Below are positions 52,201 through 59,269 of a stretch of 64,000 bases of DNA, one piece after another. How positions within the stretch are numbered: position 1 is the stretch's first letter; the number at the start of each line of letters is the position of its first letter. Under the pieces are notes generated by a model. The model searched no databases. It was not told the DNA's origin and saw only the letters and a program-made list of their open reading frames with translations. Source of the stretch: Roseovarius mucosus DSM 17069 (lineage in GTDB: Bacteria > Pseudomonadota > Alphaproteobacteria > Rhodobacterales > Rhodobacteraceae). The stretch lies in contig NZ_KN293979.1 of NCBI RefSeq assembly GCF_000768555.3, positions 310,001 to 374,000 on the forward strand. The letters are read 5' to 3'. A program made the translations under genes and the position numbers.

Positions 52201-52217
52201 AGAAACAGAATGTCTAA
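49206..52217 (+). CDS. soxA: Sarcosine oxidase alpha subunit
   Basis: This 1003-residue subunit has a 2Fe-2S ferredoxin-like N-terminal domain without the cluster Cys set (HFTFNGKRLKGHAGDTLASALLAN), an NAD/FAD-binding core with VIGGGVAGLQSALAAAEAG near 174-192, and a GcvT-like folate-binding C-terminal half from about 610 (GLLDASTLGKIIVKG, GTEGLHVMRAEKGF). It accepts the methyl group from sarcosine onto tetrahydrofolate. soxG overlaps its last 8 bases. Confidence 0.95.
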   Translation: MSTRLAKGGRLLDKGRALHFTFNGKRLKGHAGDTLASALLANDQMLVGRSFKYHRPRGIVASGAEEPNALVHLGEGARMEPNQRVTTTELFDGLTCSSQNHWPSLDYDIGAINTHLARFLPAGFYYKMFIHPRPFWKHVYEPFIRQSAGLGKATNPGDPDRYEHFYFFCDVAVIGGGVAGLQSALAAAEAGAKVLLMEQTAHWGGRAPVDGGEIDGQSAEDWITATIAKLRDMPNVTLRLRCMGAGVYDHGYLLGYERVNDHAPSTDNPRHRLWRIRAGQIITATGAIERPLSFAGNDIPGVMLASAIRDYAVNYGVSIGDRTVVVTNNDDAYRTAITLKKLGLEIPAILDARQSGGGALAAEARSLGIRVENGKGIAKVKGGKRVTGVAICAQAGEGAVLEEIKCDAVAMSGGWSPVVHLWSHCGGKLLWDSAQAHFRPDPANPPRGAKGEAFVVVAGSANGNLDLAAALTDADAAGKTAAKAMGHDPKSTKAPSASATDEAALEAVWLMPQGANIKLRMKSWLDYQNDVKVSDVQLAAREGYESVEHAKRYTTLGMATDQGKLSNINGLAILSDALGQPIPQTGTTTFRPPYTPISLSAIAGAARDAVFQPIRKTPIHGWHEANNAHFEPVGQWRRPYCFPKGEETHRDAVNREINQTRQRLGLLDASTLGKIIVKGPDAGKFLDMLYTNVMSSLKPGKCRYGLMCNENGFLMDDGVVARIDEDTFLCHTTTGGAESIHGHMEDWLQCEWWDWKVYTANVTEQYAQIAVVGPKARETLAKLTTDDLSNEALPFMGWADLTLAGMPVRAYRISFSGELSYELAVPASYGRALWDALLDAGAEHGVTPYGTEGLHVMRAEKGFIMIGDETDGTVIPQDLNMGWAISKKKDDYLGKRAQERSHMADPNRWKLVGLETLDGSVLPDGAYATASGHNANGQRMTQGRVTSTYYSPTLGRGIAMGLVHNGPDRMGDVLDFPKVDGGIIKAKIVDPVFFDKDGEKQNV

Positions 52218-52779
52218 CGCCGTGACCGCCCTCAACGGGGCCAATTATCAGGGCCTCGCCACCATCGCCGATCAGGGCCTGACCGGCATGATCACCCTGC
52301 GCGGCGATCTGGCCAGCGCCGGGATCAAGGCGGCGGTCAAATCCGCCACCGGCCTCGATGTGCCCGCCCAGCGTCAGGCGCTGATGGGCAAGGGCACCGC
52401 CGCCCTCTGGATGTCGCCCGACGAACTCCTGCTTCTGTGCCCCTACGCCGAAGTGGGCGAGCGGCTTGCCGGGATCGAGGCGGCCCTCAAGGGCCAGCAT
52501 TTCCTCGCAGTCAATGTCTCGGACGCGCGCACCTTTCTGCGCATCTCGGGCTATGGCGCGCGCGAGGTGCTGGCCAAGGTCTGCCCGGTCGATCTCTCGC
52601 CCGAGGGCTTTACCCCCGGCATGTTCCGCCGCACCCGCATGGCGCAGGTGCCCGCCGCCTTCTGGCTCGACGAGGCCGGCAATTTCCACCTCATCTGCTT
52701 CCGCTCGGTTGCGGATTACGCCTTCGAGCTTCTCAAGGTCTCTGCTCAGCCGGGCGGCGAGGTCGGGCTTTACGCCTGA
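52210..52779 (+). CDS. soxG: Sarcosine oxidase gamma subunit
   Basis: This 189-residue subunit matches SoxG: GMITLRGDLASAGIKAAVKSATGL at the start, LWMSPDELLLLCP, VSDARTFLRISGYGAREVLAKVCP and a FRSVADYAFELLKVS end. It belongs to the GcvT-like fold and helps hold the alpha/beta pair. Its start is 8 bases before the soxA stop with GGGGAGA upstream; the longer upstream frame lies inside soxA. It ends the sox operon. Confidence 0.93.
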   Translation: MSNAVTALNGANYQGLATIADQGLTGMITLRGDLASAGIKAAVKSATGLDVPAQRQALMGKGTAALWMSPDELLLLCPYAEVGERLAGIEAALKGQHFLAVNVSDARTFLRISGYGAREVLAKVCPVDLSPEGFTPGMFRRTRMAQVPAAFWLDEAGNFHLICFRSVADYAFELLKVSAQPGGEVGLYA

Positions 52780-52886
52780 CCTCCGCTTCCTGACTGAAAA
52801 ACTCCGACATTCGGGGTTGACCTTTGCCGGGTCGCCCCACCATGTAGAGGCATCGGAACCAGAACCTCAACAAACAGGGGGCCCAA

Positions 52887-53486
52887 ATGGCTTTTGAACT
52901 TCCCGATCTTCCCTATGCGCATGACGCACTTGCCGCTCATGGCATGTCCGCCGAGACACTCGAATATCACCACGACCTGCACCACAAGGCCTATGTCGAC
53001 AATGGCAACAAGCTGATTGCTGGCACCGAATGGGACGGCAAGTCGCTGGAAGAGATCATCACCGGCACCTATGACAAATCCGCCGTGGCGCAGTCGGGCA
53101 TCTTCAACAACATCAGCCAGCTCTGGAACCACAACCAGTTCTGGGAAATGATGAGCCCGACCAAGACCGGAATGCCCGGCGAGTTGGAAAAGGCGCTGAC
53201 CGAGAGCTTCGGCTCGGTCGACAAATTCAAAGAGGCGTTTTCCGCCGCCGGTGCCGGTCAGTTCGGCTCGGGGTGGTGTTGGCTCGTCAAGGATGCCGAT
53301 GGCAGCCTCAAGGTGACCAAGACCGAGAATGGCGTGAACCCGCTCTGCTTCGGTCAAACCGCCTTGCTCGGGTGCGACGTGTGGGAACATTCCTACTACA
53401 TCGACTTCCGCAACAAGCGTCCGGCATACCTGGCCAACTTCCTCGACAATCTGGTCAACTGGGAAAACGTTGCTTCGCGGATGTGA
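52887..53486 (+). CDS. sodB: Iron/manganese superoxide dismutase
   Basis: This 199-residue enzyme dismutates superoxide in the cytosol. Metal ligands lie in LEYHHDLHHKAYV (first His), QLWNHNQFW (second His) and the signature DVWEHSYY (Asp and His). The Gln just before WNH favours the Fe-type class, as commonly seen in alphaproteobacteria. It follows soxG by 107 bases; sarcosine oxidase makes hydrogen peroxide, so the neighbourhood is sensible, but a link in regulation is not shown. Confidence 0.95.
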   Translation: MAFELPDLPYAHDALAAHGMSAETLEYHHDLHHKAYVDNGNKLIAGTEWDGKSLEEIITGTYDKSAVAQSGIFNNISQLWNHNQFWEMMSPTKTGMPGELEKALTESFGSVDKFKEAFSAAGAGQFGSGWCWLVKDADGSLKVTKTENGVNPLCFGQTALLGCDVWEHSYYIDFRNKRPAYLANFLDNLVNWENVASRM

Positions 53487-53506
53487 TCGACCTTCCGATT
53501 TCCGTC

Positions 53507-53540
53507 AAAGCCCCCCACTTTCGTCGTGGGGGGCTTTTTC
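53507..53540 (+). terminator. Rho-independent terminator of sodB
   Basis: AAAGCCCCCCAC and GTGGGGGGCTTT form a perfect 12-base stem with a 7-base loop, running into TTTTTC, 21 bases after the sodB stop. Confidence 0.9.
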
Positions 53541-53558
53541 GTATCCCGCCCCTTGGGA

Positions 53559-53592
53559 AGCGCACCGAAAATGCCGTGCGGATCGCGCCCGT
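53559..53592 (+). repeat. Short intergenic repeat unit, partial copy
   Basis: GCGCACCGAAAATGCCGTGCG followed by GATCG aligns with the first half of the unit at 41870-41925 (GCACCGAAGGTGCCGCGCGGATCG); the second stem is lost. It lies 34 bases from repeat copy D. Confidence 0.45.
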
Positions 53593-53626
53593 GGCGTTAA
53601 CCGTTTCTCAACATCCCGCTGAATTC

Positions 53627-53755
53627 AGGGCGTGTTGCGCCCCATCGGGCACACACCCGTCCCGGGCTTGACCCGGGACCTCGTCGAGGCCGCGCAGAGG
53701 CCCCGGCTCGGGGGCCGGGGCGATGTGAACCTGATCAGACGCATCGTGCTCTAGG
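53627..53755 (+). repeat. Dispersed two-hairpin repeat, copy D
   Basis: Same orientation as copy A, about 129 bases. Hairpin 1 is a perfect 8-base stem (GTCCCGGG/CCCGGGAC, 53659-53679) with loop CTTGA; hairpin 2 is GCCCCGGCTC...GGGGCCGGGGC (53699-53721). Its hairpin 1 is the copy identical to the fragment inside valS. Confidence 0.85.
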
Positions 53756-53788
53756 CTCACGCCCGTGCAAACCGACATCTGCCGCCAG

Positions 53789-53831
53789 ACCTTACAAAAT
53801 AACCTTACAAACCTTACGGACCTTAAGGTTT
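53789..53831 (+). promoter_or_regulatory. ACCTTAC repeats and hairpin upstream of rarD
   Basis: ACCTTAC occurs at 53789, 53802 and 53811, with ACCTTAA at 53820; the last three are 9 bases apart. AAACCTTA (53809-53816) pairs with TAAGGTTT (53824-53831). The element ends 63 bases before the rarD start and may be an operator or leader structure. Confidence 0.35.
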
Positions 53832-53894
53832 GCCCTTGCCCCCACCGGTCACATGCGGCAGCACTCAACACATCGGAACTGAGGGGCAAGTCAC

Positions 53895-54791
53895 ATGCGC
53901 GAAGCGACCAAGGGTATTCTGGCGATGGTCGCTACCTGCTCGGTTTGGGGGCTGTCGGGCATCTATTACAAGCTGCTCGATCATATTCCGCCCATCGAAA
54001 TTCTCGCCCACCGCACCCTCTGGTCCTTCATCTTCTTTGCGCTCGTTCTCTTGGTGCAAGGGCGAATTTCCGTTTTGCGTCAGACCCTTGGCGCAAGAAA
54101 ATCGGTGCTTTTGATTGGCTTTGCCGCGCTGATGATCTCGACCAATTGGTTCGTTTTCATCACCTCGATTCAGATCGGCAAGGCGGTCGAGGCCTCTTTG
54201 GGCTACTACATCTTCCCGCTCGTCGCCGTGCTTCTGGGGGCCATTGCCTTTCGCGAACGTCTTGGAAAGGCACAGCTTTTTGCCGTGGCGCTAGCCGCGA
54301 CGGCGGTCATAACCCTGACCATCGGCCTTGGCGTCCCACCTTGGATCGCGCTTATACTGGCCACCAGCTTTGGCTTCTATGGTCTTGTTAAAAAAGGGCT
54401 TTCCGTGGGTCCAGTGGTTTCCGTCACGGCCGAGGTGCTGCTTCTGTCCCCCATTGCCTTGGGGGTTTTGTGGTGGTTCCACTCTGACGGTCACGGCGCC
54501 TTTGGCACAAACTGGCAGGACAGCCTGCTCTTGGCCTTTTCCGGCATCCTCACCGCGTCCCCCCTCATCATGTTCAGCTACGCCACCAAACGCATCACCC
54601 TGGCTACGGTGGGGTTGGTTCAATACATGAACCCCAGCCTGCAATTCCTTGTTGCGACACTCTTATTTCGCGAAGTCTTCAGTTTCTGGCACGCTATTGC
54701 CTTTGGCATGATCTGGTCTGCTTTGGCGATTTACACCACCGCCAGCCTGCGTCAGGATAGGGCGGCGCGCAGAGCGATCCTCAAATCTTGA
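53895..54791 (+). CDS. rarD: RarD-type EamA/DMT family transporter
   Basis: This 298-residue inner-membrane protein has about ten helices in two EamA-like halves. The RarD character is seen in the YKLLDHIPPIEILAHRTLWS and STNWFVFITSIQIGKAVEASLGYYI segments and in VQYMNPSLQFLVATLLFRE. Substrates of RarD members are not firmly known. The last 40 bases overlap the 3' end of the convergent LOG-family gene, so the two transcripts can pair. Confidence 0.88.
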   Translation: MREATKGILAMVATCSVWGLSGIYYKLLDHIPPIEILAHRTLWSFIFFALVLLVQGRISVLRQTLGARKSVLLIGFAALMISTNWFVFITSIQIGKAVEASLGYYIFPLVAVLLGAIAFRERLGKAQLFAVALAATAVITLTIGLGVPPWIALILATSFGFYGLVKKGLSVGPVVSVTAEVLLLSPIALGVLWWFHSDGHGAFGTNWQDSLLLAFSGILTASPLIMFSYATKRITLATVGLVQYMNPSLQFLVATLLFREVFSFWHAIAFGMIWSALAIYTTASLRQDRAARRAILKS

Positions 54792-55303
54792 AGAGAATCA
54801 AAGCTTTGGACAAAAGATTTCACGTTTTCTCCGGCAAAACCCTGTGTCACCACATGATCCAGCAATTGCATCAGAGGTGTCCAATAACCATCTGTATTCA
54901 AGATGAAAATAGGCTTTTGATGCAGGTCGAGTTGCCGCCATGTGAGGACTTCGAAAAACTCATCCAGAGATCCCGCGCCACCCGGTAGAACCACGATGGC
55001 ATCCGAGTTCATGAACATCACCTTCTTGCGTTCATGCATGGTCTCGACCACAATATATTGCGTGAGGTCCCGCTTGCCCACTTCCCAGGCCACGAGATGC
55101 GCCGGGATAACGCCAAAGGTCTCGCCTCCCGCGTCCTGCACCGCGCGCGCCGTGGCCCCCATCAGCCCGACATCCCCTGCGCCATAAACCAGCCGCCAGC
55201 CTTCGGTCACCAACATCTGGCCGACGGCGGTTGCCTCTTGCATATATATGGGGTCGTTGCCGGGACGTGCGCCGCAAAAGACACAGACAGAACGCGCGGC
55301 CAT
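54752..55303 (-). CDS. LOG family protein (cytokinin riboside 5'-monophosphate phosphoribohydrolase-like)
   Basis: This 183-residue Rossmann-like protein has the LOG motif VVLPGGAGSLDEFFEVLTW (PGGxGxxxE type) near residue 110 and an N-terminal SVCVFCGARPG. LOG enzymes cleave nucleoside 5'-monophosphates to base plus ribose 5-phosphate. The frame continues upstream to 55444, but MAARSVCVFCG at 55303 is the usual family start. It overlaps rarD at the 3' end by 40 bases. Confidence 0.9.
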   Translation of the reverse strand: MAARSVCVFCGARPGNDPIYMQEATAVGQMLVTEGWRLVYGAGDVGLMGATARAVQDAGGETFGVIPAHLVAWEVGKRDLTQYIVVETMHERKKVMFMNSDAIVVLPGGAGSLDEFFEVLTWRQLDLHQKPIFILNTDGYWTPLMQLLDHVVTQGFAGENVKSFVQSFDSLQDLRIALRAALS

Positions 55304-55406
55304 GAAATCACTCCGGGCACATGCAGGGTTGCTTTGACCCGTGATAGCCTTGTTGCTATTCTCGGACAACCGGCCAACGCGCCGCGAGAGGGGGATTTTT
55401 GAAAAG

Positions 55407-56525
55407 ATGAGCAAATTCGGTGGCTTGGGCACTGGATCGGTCATGGGTCTTGGCGGACTGGCGGTGATCGGCGCAGTTTTGGCGGCGCTCTGGTTACGCG
55501 CTCAGCCCGAACCCACCCCAGAAATTACCCCCGTGGTCGAAACCGTCGAGGCGCCAGCCCTCGCGATACCCGAACCTGCCCCGACCCCGCCGATGCCCGA
55601 GGCCCCGACGATCGACACCTTCCGGCTCGAGCCCGGTGGCCAGATGATCATCGCCGGTCAGGCAGAGCCGGGATCGCAGGTGGCAATCCTGTTGGACAAC
55701 ATCAATGTCGGCTCAGTTCTCTCTGATAATGCAGGGAAATTCGTGCAGTTCCTTGATCTTCCTACCAGCGCCGCGCCGCGTGTCCTCTCACTCAGAATGC
55801 GCTCTGAACCGTCAGGGCAAGAACTGGCGTCCCAAGACGAAATCATCATCGCGCCCACACCCGTTGATCTTGCTGACGCACCGGCGCCCGCCGAAGTGCC
55901 GCTCGTAAGCTCCGAGGCGCAAACAGTTGCAAAGGAAGGGAAATCTCCTGACCAAGCGACCGCGGCGCAAGATGTAACACAACCTAGCCAAACCGTTCTC
56001 TTGACCGATGACTCTGGCGTGCGCGTCCTGCAAACCCCCTCGGTGGATCGCGCGCCGGACGTTATGTCAAATGTCGCGCTCGATGCCATCACCTATTCTC
56101 CCGACGGTGATGTCGAGCTTTCGGGCCGGGCACAAGGCACTGGATTCGTTCGCATTTATCTCGATAATGATCCGATTGTGACCTCCCCCGTTTCCCCGTC
56201 CGGGGATTGGACCACCGCCTTGCCCGAGGTCGATACCGGCGTCTACACCCTGCGCGTCGACGAGGTGGACACGACTGGTACCGTCACCTCACGGGTGGAA
56301 ACCCCTTTCAAACGCGAGGATCAGGCTGTTTTGACCGCCGCGCAAACAGCCGAGAGTACCCCAATCCGCGCCATCACCGTCCAACCCGGTTCGACCCTCT
56401 GGGCAATCTCTCGTGAGGCTTATGGCGAAGGTGTGCTCTATGTCCGCGTGTTCGAGGCCAATCGCGACCGCATCCGCGATCCAGACTTGATCTATCCCGG
56501 CCAAGTCTTTGCCCTGCCACAATAA
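55407..56525 (+). CDS. Membrane-anchored LysM protein with Ig-like domains
   Basis: This 372-residue protein has an N-terminal helix (about 14-31), a Pro/Glu-rich linker, two bacterial Ig-like modules (about 65-130, MIIAGQAEPGSQVAILLDN; and about 215-300, DVELSGRAQGTGFVRIYLDN) and a C-terminal LysM domain (about 322-370, QPGSTLWAISREAYGEG). It should sit in the inner membrane facing the periplasm and hold peptidoglycan. Its partner is unknown. The start at 55407 follows GAGAGGGGG. Confidence 0.85.
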   Translation: MSKFGGLGTGSVMGLGGLAVIGAVLAALWLRAQPEPTPEITPVVETVEAPALAIPEPAPTPPMPEAPTIDTFRLEPGGQMIIAGQAEPGSQVAILLDNINVGSVLSDNAGKFVQFLDLPTSAAPRVLSLRMRSEPSGQELASQDEIIIAPTPVDLADAPAPAEVPLVSSEAQTVAKEGKSPDQATAAQDVTQPSQTVLLTDDSGVRVLQTPSVDRAPDVMSNVALDAITYSPDGDVELSGRAQGTGFVRIYLDNDPIVTSPVSPSGDWTTALPEVDTGVYTLRVDEVDTTGTVTSRVETPFKREDQAVLTAAQTAESTPIRAITVQPGSTLWAISREAYGEGVLYVRVFEANRDRIRDPDLIYPGQVFALPQ

Positions 56526-56589
56526 TCCCTTGTGGCAATCACCCTGTCTCAGGGCTATCTCTAAGGCAAGGGATTGAAAAGGCCAGCCC

Positions 56590-58410
56590 ATGCGCCACGC
56601 CAGAATTACCACATCCGATGCCCCCACCAAGGGCTGGCGTACCGTTCGTCGCGTGGCCCCCTATCTCTGGCCCGCCGATCAACCTTGGGTCAAACGCCGT
56701 GTGGTGTTTGCGTTGATGTCTCTGGTCGTGGCCAAGCTTATCGGCGTTGGCACGCCTTTCTTCTACAAGGCCGCCGTCGACATGCTGGCTGGAGACGGGC
56801 AATCGGCTGCCTGGATGTTGGGCGCTGGTGCGGTCGGACTGACCGTCGCCTACGGCATGGCGCGGCTGATGACCGTGGGCTTCCAACAGTTGCGCGATGT
56901 GATCTTTGCCCGCGTGGCGCAGCGCGCCCTGCGTGCCTTGGCGCTCAAGACTTTTCAACATATTCATTCAATGTCAATGCGTTACCACATAACGCGCAAG
57001 ACTGGCGGTCTCAGTCGAATCATTGAGCGTGGGGTGAAAGGGGTTGAGTTTCTCCTGCGGTTCCTGCTCTTTTCCATCGGCCCTTTGGTCCTGGAGCTGA
57101 CGTTGATCGGCATCGTGCTCGCTGTGATCTTCGACATCTGGTATCTGGTCGTGGTCGTCGCCGTGATCGGAACCTACGTGGCTTTTACCTTCAAAGTCAC
57201 AGAATGGCGTGTGCGCCTGCGCAAGGAAATGAACGATCAGGACACCGAAGCCAACCAGAAAGCGATCGACAGCCTGCTGAACTTTGAAACCGTCAAATAC
57301 TTCGGTGCGGAACGGCGTGAGGCCAGTCGCTATGACGCGGCCATGGCGGGCTATGAAAAGGCCGCGCTTCAGACCTCCTATTCGCTGGCCTTTCTGAATT
57401 TCGGCCAGTCCTTGATCATCACCGGCGGCTTGGTGATCGTGATGGTGATGGCTGCAATGGGGGTGCAATCGGGCAGCATGACCGTGGGCGATTTCGTCAT
57501 GGTCAACGCCTATATGATCCAGATCACCATGCCGCTCAACTTTCTGGGCACAGTCTATCGTGAGATCCGCCAAGCTTTGGTCGATATGTCCGAAATGTTC
57601 GATTTGTTAGAGCAGGAAGGAGATGTTGAGGATAAGCCGGACGCAGATGTTCTAAAAGTTAAAGGTGCCGCTGTTCGATTGGCGGATGTGGATTTTGGTT
57701 ATGACGCCAATAGACCGATCCTAAAGGGCGTTACGCTCGATGTTCCGGCGGGGCAAACGGTTGCGGTGGTTGGCCCCTCGGGGTCGGGTAAGTCAACTAT
57801 CGGGCGTCTTCTGTTCCGCTTTTACGACGTGCAGGCGGGTCGTGTTCTGATCGACGGTCAAGACGTGCGCGATGTCACCCAAGAGAGCCTGCACGCCGCT
57901 ATCGGCGTGGTGCCGCAGGATACCGTTCTTTTCAACGACACCATCGGCTATAACATCGGATATGGGCGCGCCGGGGCCACACAGTCCGAGATCGAAGAGG
58001 CCGCGCGCGCAGCTCAGATTCACGACTTCATCGCAAGTTTGCCAGAGGGTTACGCGACGCAGGTGGGAGAGCGGGGGCTAAAGCTCTCGGGGGGCGAAAA
58101 GCAACGCGTGGGAATCGCACGCACTCTGCTCAAAAATCCACCAATCCTGCTGTTGGACGAGGCGACGAGTGCGCTCGACACCCAGACCGAACGGGAAATT
58201 CAAGGCGCTCTCGCGCGTGCGGCCGAAGGGCGCACCGTGATCATGATTGCACATCGTTTATCCACTGTCGCCAATGCAGATCGAATTGTGGTTTTGGATC
58301 AAGGTGTTGTAGTGGAGGAGGGCACCCATTCCGATCTACTTGCGCGGCAGGGGCGCTACGCCGCGCTCTGGCAGCGGCAGGCCAGCGAGGCGACAGAAGT
58401 GGCCGCCTGA
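56590..58410 (+). CDS. Atm1-type ABC exporter (ABCB7/HMT-like half-transporter)
   Basis: This 606-residue half-transporter has six membrane helices (about 25-330) and a C-terminal ATPase with Walker A GPSGSGKST near 394, signature LSGGEKQRVGIAR near 498 and Walker B ILLLDEATSALD near 519. The N terminus (WRTVRRVAPYLWP) and TRKTGGLSRIIERGVKG are typical of the bacterial Atm1 group, which exports glutathione-metal or sulfur species for Fe-S protein assembly outside the matrix/cytosol. The linker at about 340-360 is less GC-rich than the rest. Confidence 0.9.
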   Translation: MRHARITTSDAPTKGWRTVRRVAPYLWPADQPWVKRRVVFALMSLVVAKLIGVGTPFFYKAAVDMLAGDGQSAAWMLGAGAVGLTVAYGMARLMTVGFQQLRDVIFARVAQRALRALALKTFQHIHSMSMRYHITRKTGGLSRIIERGVKGVEFLLRFLLFSIGPLVLELTLIGIVLAVIFDIWYLVVVVAVIGTYVAFTFKVTEWRVRLRKEMNDQDTEANQKAIDSLLNFETVKYFGAERREASRYDAAMAGYEKAALQTSYSLAFLNFGQSLIITGGLVIVMVMAAMGVQSGSMTVGDFVMVNAYMIQITMPLNFLGTVYREIRQALVDMSEMFDLLEQEGDVEDKPDADVLKVKGAAVRLADVDFGYDANRPILKGVTLDVPAGQTVAVVGPSGSGKSTIGRLLFRFYDVQAGRVLIDGQDVRDVTQESLHAAIGVVPQDTVLFNDTIGYNIGYGRAGATQSEIEEAARAAQIHDFIASLPEGYATQVGERGLKLSGGEKQRVGIARTLLKNPPILLLDEATSALDTQTEREIQGALARAAEGRTVIMIAHRLSTVANADRIVVLDQGVVVEEGTHSDLLARQGRYAALWQRQASEATEVAA

Positions 58411-58477
58411 ACAATCTGTCATGGGACAGTTACTTTGGCCTATTAGACATCCCGTCATCGAGCGCTACATATCGCAC

Positions 58478-58505
58478 TTGTCAGAGTACAATGACGATAT
58501 ATAGT
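58478..58505 (+). promoter_or_regulatory. Possible promoter of the HNH endonuclease gene
   Basis: TTGTCA (58478-58483) and TATAGT (58500-58505) are 16 bases apart, 76 bases before the start codon, in an AT-rich stretch. Both hexamers match sigma70 consensus at four or five positions. Confidence 0.45.
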
Positions 58506-58516
58506 GGACTCAGGAC

Positions 58517-58549
58517 GGGGTCAGGTGCCCGCTCTGGCACCTGCGCCCC
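58517..58549 (+). other. Hairpin in the leader of the HNH gene
   Basis: CAGGTGCC and GGCACCTG (58522-58529, 58536-58543) form a perfect 8-base stem, extended by GGGG/CCCC with a small bulge. It lies between the possible promoter and the ribosome site. No T run follows. Confidence 0.45.
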
Positions 58550-58580
58550 TGACGACCGGGGTGAGAGGACAGTCAGTCAG

Positions 58581-59165
58581 ATGGACGGCGATTTCAGGAC
58601 CGAATTCGTAAGAGAGCCTGCCTCTTTGAGGCATTTTCCGGCACTTGTGCTGAACGCGGATTATCGCCCGCTCTCCTATTACCCGCTGTCGCTTTGGACG
58701 TGGCAAGAGGCGGTCAAGGCGGCTTGGTCAGATCGGGTGGATATCGTCGCTGAGTACGATCACTGGGTCCGAAGCCCGAGCACGGTGATCCGCATACCTT
58801 CGGTCATTGTGTTGAAAGATTACGTAAAACTCCAAAAGCGCGTGGCCTTCACGCGCTTTAATTTATTTCTGCGCGACGAATTCATGTGTCAGTATTGCGG
58901 CTCCAAGGGCGATCTGACCTTTGACCATGTGGTGCCGCGCGCGTCGGGTGGGGTCACAAGCTGGGAGAATGTTGTGGCGGCCTGTAGCCCGTGCAACCTG
59001 CGCAAGGGCTCCAAAAGCCTGCGCCAATCGGGCCTGAGCCTGCGCAAACCGCCACGTATGCCGGGCGCAGAGCAATTGCGCAATCAAGGGCGCAAATTCC
59101 CCCCGAACCATCTGCACGAAAGCTGGCTCGATTATCTCTACTGGGATGCCGAACTCGACGCTTGA
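58581..59165 (+). CDS. HNH endonuclease family protein
   Basis: This 194-residue protein has an N-terminal domain conserved in alphaproteobacteria ([20 protein letters not shown]) and an HNH module with zinc Cys pairs C103/C106 (CQYC) and C135/C138 (CSPC), plus the catalytic D115-H116 in [11 protein letters not shown] and N130 in SWENV. It is chromosomal and conserved, so a restriction role is unlikely; substrate unknown. The start at 58581 has GAGAGGA upstream. murD follows 104 bases later. Confidence 0.87.
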   Translation: MDGDFRTEFVREPASLRHFPALVLNADYRPLSYYPLSLWTWQEAVKAAWSDRVDIVAEYDHWVRSPSTVIRIPSVIVLKDYVKLQKRVAFTRFNLFLRDEFMCQYCGSKGDLTFDHVVPRASGGVTSWENVVAACSPCNLRKGSKSLRQSGLSLRKPPRMPGAEQLRNQGRKFPPNHLHESWLDYLYWDAELDA

Positions 59166-59269
59166 GCGGGCTTGCTTGCCTGCGGGCCGACGCTTGCATC
59201 TTGCCCCGGTCCCGGCGCAAATACGCGGGCATGGGCGAGAAGGGGCGCAACAGCCCCGGGGGGAGAAGA

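Larger units (their letters stand above)
53487..53894. other. 408-base gap between sodB and rarD
   Basis: No gene is seen. It holds the sodB terminator (53507-53540), a partial short repeat (53559-53592), copy D of the two-hairpin repeat (53627-53755) and an AT-rich run of ACCTTAC repeats with a hairpin (53789-53831) just before the rarD start. Confidence 0.75.
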
